Shown here in pieces: positions 51,801 through 59,423 of a stretch of 64,000 bases of DNA. A program made the translations under genes and the position numbers. Under the pieces are notes generated by a model, which was not told the origin of the DNA, searched no databases, and worked only from the letters and a program-made list of their open reading frames with translations. Numbering within the stretch: the stretch's first letter is position 1; each line of letters opens with the position of its first letter. This stretch comes from JARRPM01 sp963765545 (GTDB lineage: Bacteria; Pseudomonadota; Gammaproteobacteria; Pseudomonadales; Halieaceae): assembly GCA_963765545.1 (NCBI GenBank), contig CAVXWW010000004.1:992001-1056000 (forward strand). Reading direction: 5' to 3'.

Positions 51801-52802
51801 ATTCGCCGGGACATCGAAGCCAGCAGCGTCGATATCGAAGGCGAAAAAATCGGCTTTACGGTGTCCGTCGGCGTAGTACCCATACGGGATCACAGCCCCG
51901 AGGTAGGAAAAATACTGAATAATGCCCGCACGACAATGCACCTGGCCAAGGAACAGGGTCGCAACCGTGTTGTTCAGTTTGAGGAATCACAGTCATCCCC
52001 CAGGACATATACCCAGGACAAGCTGCAGGTCAAGCGAGAACTGGAGCAGGCGGTGGCGACAGACCGCTTTGTGTTGCAGGCGCAGCCCATCAGGCAAACC
52101 CGGATTGGCGGCGAGACCGTGGAACCCCTGCACTACGAACTGCTCCTGGGTCTGGCCAATAAAGACGGCAGCCTCGCCTCGCCACAGGACTTTATTCTTT
52201 CAGCGGAACGCTATGGCTTTATGACCCTGGTGGATCGCTGGGTAGTAAAAGAGGCGTTCAGCTGGATAAGCGAATTAATGGATGCACAGAAAGTGGTGCC
52301 CAGTCTTTCTATCAACCTGTCGGGAAGCAGCGTTACAGACGACAGCTTCATGGATTACGTGTTTGAGCAGATCTCTGAGTACGGGGTGGGCACCAGCAGG
52401 ATCTGTTTTGAAATTACTGAGACAGGCACGATTTCCAACCTGGTCAAGGCGGCGGATTTCGTCAGGGCACTGCGCAATATTGGCTGCAAATTCTCCATCG
52501 ATGACTTTGGCACTGGCCTAGCCAGCCACAACTACCTGCGAGAGCTGCCGGTAGACTATGTCAAGATAGATGGCAGCTTTGTCACCAATATACACAAGAA
52601 TCGCAATGACTATGCCATTGCCCGCTCCATCAATGACCTGGCCCACTTCCTGGGTCAGGAGACCATCGCCGAGTCTGTTGAGAACGACGAAATTATAGAA
52701 AAATTGCGCGAAATCGGCGTCGACTACCTGCAGGGCTGGGGTATTGGCAGACCCAAGATTCTGTCGGAGGTTGCCCAGGATCTGTCCTCCATCGAGAAGT
52801 AG
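48828..52802 (+). CDS. DUF1631-GGDEF-EAL protein, cyclic-di-GMP related
   Basis: This 1324-residue cytoplasmic protein begins with a PilZ-like stretch (LELEDGTRLVGDLSSMPDGG near residue 12), then a DUF1631 region (about 110-875, with low-complexity Pro/Ala linker near 340-410) ending in the DUF1631 C-terminal pattern LAWVSEERDRYIFVNERG. A GGDEF domain follows (about 885-1050), in which the active-site loop is ESDSF instead of GGDEF, so cyclase activity is unlikely. The EAL domain (about 1080-1320) retains the metal and catalytic residues: YELLLGL for EAL, INLSG, EITET, DDFGTG, VKIDGSF and ESVE. It may be an active phosphodiesterase regulated by the degenerate domain. ATG 48828 has AGAGG 5 nt upstream. 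It overlaps a LuxR-type gene by 1 nt. Confidence 0.88.
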   Translation: MPEPLVQRVEQTAKLELEDGTRLVGDLSSMPDGGLQLAATQVLRYPGEGKQPALHTGSRATLVVEDAQSDSGGDTSSPVELTKINGSTLILSFTDAGADASRRIQAALGESDQPSSGAVDRTGYASALEQLERESLSRLEKRLKPFVGELADHLFDLSTRVRQSSSEQNIFYDATIAMRRNRDALCADVTKRLARFYKDPALMQSEAKPTEPDAEGGDLDLVDTAEFESALAIERMVNHGEEIYRVPLEALLIRYALLIDADPNKVALPVHVRPLSDAFQKTIAKQNYAGPVLLKIFDFFNEKFIGDLESYYLQLNQGLARQGIEPDLEREIAAKGTLLKKDIPARPVVQKTAAASPAPEQDPSQQSAEQPTAGPTLADMARSIAGSQPVAPAPAPAPANSQQAKYDNIYKSVIDALNFRRSADESSPGPARAYDTPPAGGGWDGAALAPGGEGQQNLATAQDIAQVLGALQHDQQARAAVEQSNSLREYLANNKQQLGELKDSDGLTADSLNQLDLVDNLFGTIRSQIDVSSELRPALGDLQIPLAKLALLDPRFFLERDHPARSTLDKLAQLSNPANFPNKTLEGRIGEIVDQIVSNYDNDSSVFSEALVKIEKLVTQQERALTRNVERVVRIEEGQEKLLKAQQAVDKVIAAKVKTAHAPSALVDLVDNGLRDLLVLTHIKEGTDSRGWNDHLKTLDQLGQWLSEHEQQDTNDEMMTQRGLEAGTLIDMVEQQIASGLPTNVSHQKVLDELREIVSGSRDVEFVNCTSEDVEAQPEPAQVRAKVEDLPRLRRWVMRVEQLEKGTWLAYRDKAGKKVRMQLAWVSEERDRYIFVNERGQKVADISNIQLARQLSRGMQPPAPADKLSVVDKSLYQTLEHVQKTLSFARNHDALTKLINRATFLDQMGRALRHAQQKGSQHAVLYLNIDQFKLVNEVYDRIHGDQVLLEFARLLAQLHSKKSSSARIESDSFAVLLLDRTMKQAMQIAQKIRRDIEASSVDIEGEKIGFTVSVGVVPIRDHSPEVGKILNNARTTMHLAKEQGRNRVVQFEESQSSPRTYTQDKLQVKRELEQAVATDRFVLQAQPIRQTRIGGETVEPLHYELLLGLANKDGSLASPQDFILSAERYGFMTLVDRWVVKEAFSWISELMDAQKVVPSLSINLSGSSVTDDSFMDYVFEQISEYGVGTSRICFEITETGTISNLVKAADFVRALRNIGCKFSIDDFGTGLASHNYLRELPVDYVKIDGSFVTNIHKNRNDYAIARSINDLAHFLGQETIAESVENDEIIEKLREIGVDYLQGWGIGRPKILSEVAQDLSSIEK

Positions 52803-53986
52803 TGAAGGGCCCCGTGGCATCGTCCCTGGTAGACAAGCAGTACGACGGCCTGGTGCGAGCCATTTATGAGGGCGCGCTGGAACAGCCACCCTGGCATAGC
52901 ACACTCCCGCTACTGCGTCTGGCTATAGGCGCCCAGGTCGCATCCCTGGTGTTGAGACCCCCGTCGGCCGGTGACCGCGGCATTATTCTCAATAGTGTCA
53001 GGCCCGACGCCCGGGCAGGGATCAAGGACACCGCACTGGCGGACCCCAACGACTGGGAAGTTACCGCCTATCGCGAACAATTCTTTTCCCTGGATCCGTT
53101 CATCAACCTGCCCCCGAACCGGATCATCAGCCTGGACGACCTGCTCACAGATACGCAGCTCATGGCCTCAGACTACTACCAGCACTACCTGCAACCGATA
53201 GGGCTGTTCAGGATTCTGGGGGTCGACACCGGGGAGTCCGACGGCCTGCTGGCACGGCTGCGTTTCTCACGGCGCCGGGAGGAGCCCCGCTTCAGTGACC
53301 GGGAGCGGGATATCCTGGCATTGCTCACCCCCCACCTGCGCCTGGCGATCGATATTTACGCCAGGCTGAATCACATGACATCAGAGCGCGACATCTATGC
53401 GGGGGCGGTAGATCAGCTGTCCGTGGCAACCATTATTCTCGATGAAAAGGGCCGCCTGCTTAACACGAATGCACTGGCATCAGCACTGCTCAAGGAAGGG
53501 GTCGGCCTGACGCTGCACAGGCAACATCTTCGCATCGACAATCGCAATACCGACCGGGAACTGCAGGCGGCCCTGGCCAGCGTTATCAGCGCCCAGCAAG
53601 CCGGTGAGACCGCCGTATTGAAGGCACTGCGCGTGCCCCGCCCCGCTGGTCGGGCAGCCCTTGGCCTGGTCATTCGCCCGGTACCCGTGGGTGAATGGGG
53701 CGAGGGGCAGGCGGGGCCAAGCGTCGCCGTATTCGTCAGTGACCCGGAGCTGCAGGACTCTGCCTCACAACAGACACTGGGGGAACTATTCGGGCTCACC
53801 CCGGCTGAAGCCAATGTAGCAATACTGCTGGCCAGGGGGCTTAGCCTGGCTGAGATTTCCCAGGTCCAGAATATTTCCCCACACACTGCAAGAGCCCAGC
53901 TGAAATCGATCTTTGCCAAAACCGGCGCCTCTCGCCAGGCCGAGCTGGTACGCATGATCATAAAGAGCGTTGCCTCACTGGGCTAG
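52802..53986 (+). CDS. LuxR-type helix-turn-helix transcriptional regulator
   Basis: The 394-residue protein has a C-terminal LuxR HTH (about 327-390): FGLTPAEANVAILLARGLSLAEISQVQNISPHTARAQLKSIFAKTGA, written here in part. The N-terminal 200 residues and a following PAS-like segment (ATIILDEKGRLLNTNALA) are likely signal-input domains. It has no receiver domain. The GTG at 52802 shares one base with the TAG of the cyclic-di-GMP gene, so the two are translationally coupled. The regulated genes cannot be inferred. Confidence 0.85.
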   Translation: MKGPVASSLVDKQYDGLVRAIYEGALEQPPWHSTLPLLRLAIGAQVASLVLRPPSAGDRGIILNSVRPDARAGIKDTALADPNDWEVTAYREQFFSLDPFINLPPNRIISLDDLLTDTQLMASDYYQHYLQPIGLFRILGVDTGESDGLLARLRFSRRREEPRFSDRERDILALLTPHLRLAIDIYARLNHMTSERDIYAGAVDQLSVATIILDEKGRLLNTNALASALLKEGVGLTLHRQHLRIDNRNTDRELQAALASVISAQQAGETAVLKALRVPRPAGRAALGLVIRPVPVGEWGEGQAGPSVAVFVSDPELQDSASQQTLGELFGLTPAEANVAILLARGLSLAEISQVQNISPHTARAQLKSIFAKTGASRQAELVRMIIKSVASLG

Positions 53987-54007
53987 CGCGCTGCCGCGGC
54001 TCGCCGC

Positions 54008-54049
54008 TTGACCTATGTCAACGCCGGGCACCGGTTGCCTTGCTAAGCT
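54008..54049 (+). promoter_or_regulatory. FNR/Anr-like box and -10 upstream of hemN
   Basis: TTGACCTATGTCAA (54008-54021) is symmetrical and differs from the FNR consensus by one change in each half. TAAGCT (54044-54049) lies 22 nt after the box at class II spacing; it keeps the most conserved -10 bases (TA...T). hemN is Anr/FNR-dependent in other bacteria. Confidence 0.6.
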
Positions 54050-54079
54050 GCAGCCCTGATTCACCGGAAATCGCAAGAC

Positions 54080-55516
54080 ATGAATACCATCCTCCCCGGG
54101 CCCGAGGCCGACCTCGGAATTTCCCCAGGCCATAGGGCGGACATGGCGCTGGCAGCCAAGTATGCCTGTGAAGGACCGCGCTACACTTCTTACCCCACCG
54201 CCCCCCAGTTTCGCCAGGACTTTCCCGGCGACCAGTACATTGCGTGGCAAAAGCGCGAGGGTGACCACAAGCGCGCGCCCCTTTCGCTGTATCTGCATCT
54301 GCCATTTTGCAGGGATATCTGCTACTACTGCGCCTGTAACAAGGTGGTCAGCCGACAAAAAGGGGTGGCCCGAAGGTATCTCGATCACCTCCACAAAGAG
54401 ATCGAGCAGCAGTCGGAACTGGTAGGCAGGAACCGACCTATCACACAGATGCACTGGGGGGGTGGCACGCCCACGTACCTGGAAAACGCCGAAATCACGG
54501 AGTTGATGCACCAGCTTGCCAGCCACTTTCGCCTGCTGGACAAGGACTACCGGGAGTACTCGATAGAGATCGACCCGCGCACGGTAGAGAACAGTACTAT
54601 AGCGCTGCTCAAGGGCCTGGGGTTCAACCGCATCAGTCTGGGCATCCAGGATTTTGACCCACAGGTGCAGCAGGCGGCCAACCGGGTGCAGCCCTACGAG
54701 AGTGTGGCGCCCCTGGTCGACAACATTCGCGGCAATCACTTTCGCTCGCTCAGCTTTGACCTGATCTACGGCCTGCCGCACCAGGATCGCTTTACCATGA
54801 GGGAAACACTTCGCAAGGTGATATGCCTGCGGCCCGACCGGATTGCCTGTTACAACTACGCCCACCTGCCAGAGCGCTTCAGCAGTCAGCGGGCGATAGA
54901 TCGACTGTCGCTGCCATCACCGGAAGAGAAACTGCTATTGCAGCAGATGATCAGCTATACGCTGCAGGACGCAGGGTACGTGTATATCGGCATGGATCAC
55001 TACGTACTGCCGGGGGATGAGTTGGCCATCGCCCTGCGCGACGGCCGGCTGCAGCGCAATTTCCAGGGTTATTCACTGCACATGGCAGATGACCTGCTGG
55101 GACTGGGTGTCTCTGCAATCAGCCAGGTTGGAGACTTTTACCTGCAAAACGTGCGGGACCTTGAAGACTACTACCAGCGCATTGACGAGGGGGTAATGCC
55201 CTTTACCAGGGGCTGCAGGATGACGCACGACGACAAGCTGCGGCGTCATATCATCATGAGCCTGATCTGTGACCTGCGGCTGGATATAGAGGACTGTAAC
55301 CGCCAGTTCGGTATCGACTTTAGCACTAAATTCCAGTCAGAGCTTGCCGCACTGATGCCTATGGCGGCGGACGGCCTGCTAGACATCAACCCGGAGGAAA
55401 TCACCATCCATCACCGTGGCCGGCCTTTCCTGCGCAATATCTGCATGCCCTTCGACGCCTATCTGTGCTCCCATCGCGGTGACGAGCCTCCGCCCAGGTT
55501 CTCTGCAACCATCTAG
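54080..55516 (+). CDS. hemN: oxygen-independent coproporphyrinogen III oxidase
   Basis: Radical-SAM enzyme of haem synthesis used at low oxygen. The 478-residue protein has the iron-sulfur motif CRDICYYCACNK near residue 77, the WGGGTPTYL block and the C-terminal HemN domain ending with RNICMPFDAYL. It is preceded by an FNR-like box and followed by fnr and the cbb3 oxidase operon, so it belongs with the low-oxygen genes of this island. Confidence 0.96.
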   Translation: MNTILPGPEADLGISPGHRADMALAAKYACEGPRYTSYPTAPQFRQDFPGDQYIAWQKREGDHKRAPLSLYLHLPFCRDICYYCACNKVVSRQKGVARRYLDHLHKEIEQQSELVGRNRPITQMHWGGGTPTYLENAEITELMHQLASHFRLLDKDYREYSIEIDPRTVENSTIALLKGLGFNRISLGIQDFDPQVQQAANRVQPYESVAPLVDNIRGNHFRSLSFDLIYGLPHQDRFTMRETLRKVICLRPDRIACYNYAHLPERFSSQRAIDRLSLPSPEEKLLLQQMISYTLQDAGYVYIGMDHYVLPGDELAIALRDGRLQRNFQGYSLHMADDLLGLGVSAISQVGDFYLQNVRDLEDYYQRIDEGVMPFTRGCRMTHDDKLRRHIIMSLICDLRLDIEDCNRQFGIDFSTKFQSELAALMPMAADGLLDINPEEITIHHRGRPFLRNICMPFDAYLCSHRGDEPPPRFSATI

Positions 55517-55544
55517 TGCCGGGTAGTTCTTGCCGGGTAGTTCT
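55517..55544. repeat. perfect 14-bp tandem repeat after hemN
   Basis: TGCCGGGTAGTTCT is repeated twice without a gap right after the hemN stop codon. It merges with a palindrome, TATACAGCAGCTGTATA (55544-55560). Possible slipped-strand or operator sequence ahead of fnr. Confidence 0.8.
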
Positions 55545-55604
55545 ATACAGCAGCTGTATAAAAGCTGACCTAAAAACAAGGTACAGACGGCCAGAACTTT
55601 GGCT

Positions 55605-55610
55605 TATACT
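55605..55610 (+). promoter_or_regulatory. candidate -10 of fnr
   Basis: TATACT lies 26 nt before the fnr start codon at 55637; the -35 region (TACAGA at 55582-55587) is poor. No FNR box is seen here. Confidence 0.3.
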
Positions 55611-55636
55611 GTGTAACCCGGAACGGAGATACAGGC

Positions 55637-56395
55637 ATGACCATCAGATTGGCGGATGCCGGCGAACTAAACGCGCTCAAGCCCTGCTTACACGACTATC
55701 AGGTGAGCTGCAGCAATTGCCGTCTCAACAGCATATGCCTGCCATTGGCGCTGGAAAGCGACGATGTCAAACAACTGGACGAGATCATCCAGCGCAGTAA
55801 ACCCCTGCAGAAAAGTCAGCACCTGTATCGCGAGGGAGATATCTTCAAGTCTGTTTACGCGGTGCGTTCCGGGGCTATGAAAGCCTATAAAACCACGGAT
55901 GACGGCCGTGAGCAGGTCACAGGGTTTTATTTTCCGGGAGAGATCCTGGGGATGGACGGTATCAGTAACAATTTGCACGCCTCCTCCGCCAAGGCCCTGG
56001 AAACCGCCGCGGTTTGCGAGATTCCGTTTACCTCGCTGGAAAAATTGAGCGTGCTGATGCCCAACCTGCAGCGCCATTTTTTCCAGCTCATGAGCCGTGA
56101 GATCACCGAGGACCAGCAGCTCATCACCCTGCTGAGCAAGAACTCCGCAGACGAGCGGGTTGCCTCACTGATGCTGAGCATCTCTACCCGCAACGCCAAG
56201 CGTAAACTCAGTGCCACCCAGTTCAGGCTCCCCATGTCGCGGGTCGATATCGGCAATTACCTGGGTTTAACTGTCGAAACGGTCAGTAGAGTCTTCAGTC
56301 GCATGCAAAAACTTGAAATCCTGCGCGTGGACAACAAGGAAATCCAGATACTTGATGTCCCAGGCCTGCAGAAAATGGCTAATTTGGGCGGCTAG
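55637..56395 (+). CDS. anr: FNR/Anr family oxygen-sensing regulator
   Basis: CRP/FNR-type regulator of 252 residues. The [4Fe-4S]-ligating Cys residues are C25, C28 and C34 (SCSNCRLNSIC) plus C127 (AAVCEIPF), the E. coli FNR arrangement. The cAMP-type effector domain is followed by an HTH near the C-terminus (MSRVDIGNYLGLTVETVSRVFSRM) whose recognition helix is that of FNR/Anr. It sits between hemN and the cbb3 operon, both preceded by FNR boxes, so it is likely their regulator. Confidence 0.96.
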   Translation: MTIRLADAGELNALKPCLHDYQVSCSNCRLNSICLPLALESDDVKQLDEIIQRSKPLQKSQHLYREGDIFKSVYAVRSGAMKAYKTTDDGREQVTGFYFPGEILGMDGISNNLHASSAKALETAAVCEIPFTSLEKLSVLMPNLQRHFFQLMSREITEDQQLITLLSKNSADERVASLMLSISTRNAKRKLSATQFRLPMSRVDIGNYLGLTVETVSRVFSRMQKLEILRVDNKEIQILDVPGLQKMANLGG

Positions 56396-56426
56396 ATCTA
56401 CAACGAACGACATCGAGCAGTCTTCC

Positions 56427-56467
56427 TTGACGTAAATCAAGGTTGCGATATACACACACCTTATTAT
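56427..56467 (+). promoter_or_regulatory. FNR/Anr box and -10 upstream of the Yip1-cco operon
   Basis: TTGACGTAAATCAA (56427-56440) matches the FNR consensus with one change. TATTAT (56462-56467) follows after 21 nt, placing the box near -41 of a start at about 56474: a class II FNR promoter. Downstream are the Yip1-like gene and ccoNOQP. Confidence 0.75.
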
Positions 56468-56512
56468 GCCTTTTGATGATAACGCTAGCTGTTTTGGGGA
56501 GATAACAAACTA

Positions 56513-57115
56513 ATGATACAACACACCCTTGGCTTATTGGTCAGGCCCAGCGCCCAGTGGAAGACCGTTGCCGAACTTCCCGAGAGCTCTTTCAGAACAC
56601 TCGTATTATACCCATGTATCTTCGCTATCCTCCCGGCGGTCGCCTGGTATTACGGTACAAGCCGGGTCGGATGGACCGTTGGGGACCAGGGCGAAACCAT
56701 CAAATTGACGGTGGAGAGCGCCCGCCAGATCAGTATCTTGTTCTACCTGGCCATGCTCGGTTCGATCGCCGTCATAGGGTACTTTGTACATTGGATGTCA
56801 GACACCTACGGCGCCGACTCCAGTCTCACCAAGGGTATCGTGATTGCCGGCCTGACTTCCACGCCACTTTTTATCGCTGGATTAGTCGGGTTTTACCCAC
56901 TGCTGTGGATTGACCTGCTGATAGGCGTCGCGGCCCTCAGTTGGTCGGTATACCTGCTTTACCTGGGCATCCCCATCATAATGGGTATACCCGAGGAGCG
57001 CGGGTTTCTGTTCTCCAGCGCGGTGGTTGGCGTAGCCATGGTCATTCTGATCTGCATGATGGTGGGCTCTGTCATCCTCTGGGAATACGGAGCGGCGCCG
57101 GCTTTTACAGACTGA
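56513..57115 (+). CDS. Yip1-like membrane protein
   Basis: The 200-residue protein has five hydrophobic helices (from about 28, 73, 102, 130 and 165) and the Yip1-like pattern ALSWSVYLLYLGIPIIMGIPEERG near the C-terminus. Function unknown. It lies between the FNR-box promoter and ccoN and is probably cotranscribed with the oxidase operon; a short CGGGG/CCCCG hairpin (57119-57132) lies just after it, without a T-run. A GGGGAGA precedes the ATG. Confidence 0.75.
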   Translation: MIQHTLGLLVRPSAQWKTVAELPESSFRTLVLYPCIFAILPAVAWYYGTSRVGWTVGDQGETIKLTVESARQISILFYLAMLGSIAVIGYFVHWMSDTYGADSSLTKGIVIAGLTSTPLFIAGLVGFYPLLWIDLLIGVAALSWSVYLLYLGIPIIMGIPEERGFLFSSAVVGVAMVILICMMVGSVILWEYGAAPAFTD

Positions 57116-57172
57116 CCACGGGGTTTGCCCCGAACAACCCAAACAACTGACATCTAGAATTGGAATTGAACC

Positions 57173-58618
57173 ATGAGCGAGCTTAACTCGGCACTGGAAC
57201 ACCCCACCTACAACTACAAGGTGGTGCGGCAGTTTACGGTAATGACTGTGGTCTGGGGCATCGTGGGAATGCTGGTCGGAGTGCTCATTGCGGCCCAGTT
57301 GGCGTGGCCAGCGCTGAACTTCGACCTGCCATGGCTTTCCTTTGGCCGCCTGCGACCATTACATACCAACGCGGTCATCTTCGCCTTTGGCGGCTCGGCC
57401 TTGTTTGCCACCTCCTATTATGTCGTCCAGAGAACCTGCCAGACCAGGCTGATCTCCGACAAACTCGCGGCCATCACCTTCTGGGGCTGGCAGCTGGTTA
57501 TCCTGTCCGCGGCCATCACTCTTCCGCTGGGTATCACCAGCGGCAAGGAATACGCTGAGTTGCAGTGGCCGATAGACATACTGATTACCGTTGTCTGGGT
57601 GCTTTACGCCATTGTCTTTTTCGGCACTATCGCCAAGCGCAAGGCGGAGCATATCTACGTTGCCAACTGGTTCTTCGGCGCTTTCATCATCGCCGTGGCG
57701 ATTCTGCATATCATTAACAGCCTGGCCATGCCGATTGCCATGAATTCATTTCAGGCCTATTCGGTTTACGCCGGCACTGTGGACGCCATGGTCCAGTGGT
57801 GGTACGGACACAATGCGGTAGGCTTTTTCCTGACCGCCGGCTTCCTGGGCATGATGTACTACTTTGTCCCCAAGCAAGCGGAGCGCCCGGTTTACTCCTA
57901 TCGCCTGAGTATCGTCCACTTCTGGGCGCTGGTTGCAGTGTATATCTGGGCCGGCCCTCACCACCTCCATTACACCGCCCTGCCCGACTGGGCCCAGAGC
58001 CTGGGAATGGTGATGTCGCTGATTCTGCTGGCGCCGTCCTGGGGCGGAATGATCAATGGCATGATGACCCTCTCTGGCGCCTGGCACAAACTGCGCACCG
58101 ACCCGATCCTGCGCTTTCTGGTGGTCAGCCTTTCCTTCTACGGTATGTCCACGTTCGAGGGGCCGATGATGTCCATCAAGACCGTGAACTCGCTGTCGCA
58201 CTATACCGACTGGACTATTGGCCATGTCCACTCCGGCGCCCTTGGCTGGGTGGCCATGATCTCTATCGGTGCCATGTATCACCTCATTCCCATCCTGTTC
58301 GGCAGAGAGCGTATGTATAGCATCAGCCTGATCAACGCCCACTTCTGGATGTCCACCATAGGGACCGTGCTGTATATCGTTTCAATGTGGGTCAACGGCA
58401 TCCTGCAAGGCCTGATGTGGCGCGCCTACAACCAGGACGGCACCCTCACCTACAGCTTCGTCGAGTCGGTCGCGGCGAGCTACCCGGGTTATGTCGTACG
58501 CGTAATAGGCGGGGCGATCTTCTTCTGCGGCATGCTGCTCATGGCCTACAACCTGTACATGACCAGCCGCAAGGATGTTGAACCACAGGCGGCCCCGGCT
58601 GTCGCAAGCGCGGCATAA
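57173..58618 (+). CDS. ccoN: cbb3-type cytochrome c oxidase subunit I
   Basis: Catalytic subunit with haem b and the haem b3-CuB site. The 481-residue protein has about twelve membrane helices and conserved histidines in LHTNAVIFAFGGSALFATSYYV, WWYGHNAVGFFLTAGF and YTDWTIGHVHSGALGWVAM. It begins the ccoNOQP operon. Confidence 0.97.
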   Translation: MSELNSALEHPTYNYKVVRQFTVMTVVWGIVGMLVGVLIAAQLAWPALNFDLPWLSFGRLRPLHTNAVIFAFGGSALFATSYYVVQRTCQTRLISDKLAAITFWGWQLVILSAAITLPLGITSGKEYAELQWPIDILITVVWVLYAIVFFGTIAKRKAEHIYVANWFFGAFIIAVAILHIINSLAMPIAMNSFQAYSVYAGTVDAMVQWWYGHNAVGFFLTAGFLGMMYYFVPKQAERPVYSYRLSIVHFWALVAVYIWAGPHHLHYTALPDWAQSLGMVMSLILLAPSWGGMINGMMTLSGAWHKLRTDPILRFLVVSLSFYGMSTFEGPMMSIKTVNSLSHYTDWTIGHVHSGALGWVAMISIGAMYHLIPILFGRERMYSISLINAHFWMSTIGTVLYIVSMWVNGILQGLMWRAYNQDGTLTYSFVESVAASYPGYVVRVIGGAIFFCGMLLMAYNLYMTSRKDVEPQAAPAVASAA

Positions 58619-58628
58619 GGAGCGGATC

Positions 58629-59237
58629 ATGAAACATGCAAAAATAGAAAAGAATGTCGGCCTGATGATCATCCTCATCATCGTCGCACTGAGTTTCGGC
58701 ACACTGGTGGAACTGGTTCCGCTGCTGTTCGCAAAGGAAACCAATGAGCCAATTGCCGGTCTCAAACCACTGCCCGCACTGGAGCTGGAAGGACGAGATA
58801 TCTATATTCGCGAAGGCTGCAATACCTGCCACTCGCAAATGATTCGCCCGTTGCGTGCAGAGACCGAGCGCTACGGCCACTACTCTGTAGCCGGTGAGTT
58901 TGTTTACAACCACCCGTTTCTGTGGGGCTCCAAGCGCACCGGACCTGACCTGGCGCGAGTGGGCAAACGCTACAGTGACGACTGGCACCGGGCCCACTTG
59001 TACAACCCGCGCGATGTCGTTCCCGAATCCAATATGCCGGCTTTCCCATGGCTGTTCGAAGACGAAATCGATCCAGACCGGACCGGCGACAAGATGGCGG
59101 CACTGCGCAAGGTGGGTGTCCCCTACACTGACGAGGATATCAGTGGCGCCGCAGATGCGGTGGCCGGAAAGAAAGAAATCGAAGCCCTTGTTGCTTACCT
59201 GCAGCAGTTGGGCACCCTGTTGCAATCGAGGCGCTAG
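58629..59237 (+). CDS. ccoO: cbb3-type cytochrome c oxidase subunit II
   Basis: Membrane-anchored monohaem cytochrome c subunit. The 202-residue protein has one N-terminal helix (about 9-30) and the haem site CNTCHSQM near residue 66 with the ligand Met in SNMPAFPW. The ATG at 58629 has AAGGAG upstream. It follows ccoN by 10 nt. Confidence 0.96.
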   Translation: MKHAKIEKNVGLMIILIIVALSFGTLVELVPLLFAKETNEPIAGLKPLPALELEGRDIYIREGCNTCHSQMIRPLRAETERYGHYSVAGEFVYNHPFLWGSKRTGPDLARVGKRYSDDWHRAHLYNPRDVVPESNMPAFPWLFEDEIDPDRTGDKMAALRKVGVPYTDEDISGAADAVAGKKEIEALVAYLQQLGTLLQSRR

Positions 59238-59243
59238 GCGATT

Positions 59244-59423
59244 ATGGATATCAATGACTTAAGAGGCCTCAGCACCGCTTTCCTGATGGTGGCTTTTTTC
59301 GGGCTGTGCATCTGGGCTTACAGTAGCAAGCGGAAAAAGGCTTTTGACGATGCCGCCAACCTTCCTTTTGCGGACGAAGAGCTGAATCAGGACACGATGA
59401 AGGAGGAAGCAAGGAATGGCTAG
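59244..59423 (+). CDS. ccoQ: cbb3-type cytochrome c oxidase small subunit CcoQ
   Basis: A 59-residue protein with one helix (about residues 11-26) followed by a charged tail starting SSKRKKAFDDAANLPFAD, which fits CcoQ. It starts 6 nt after ccoO and overlaps ccoP by 8 nt. CcoQ stabilises the complex. Confidence 0.9.
   Translation: MDINDLRGLSTAFLMVAFFGLCIWAYSSKRKKAFDDAANLPFADEELNQDTMKEEARNG

Noticed and set aside
55544..55560. Palindrome TATACAGCAGCTGTATA as a LexA box
   Set aside because: Its CTGT/ACAG halves are in the reverse order to the LexA consensus CTGT-N8-ACAG.
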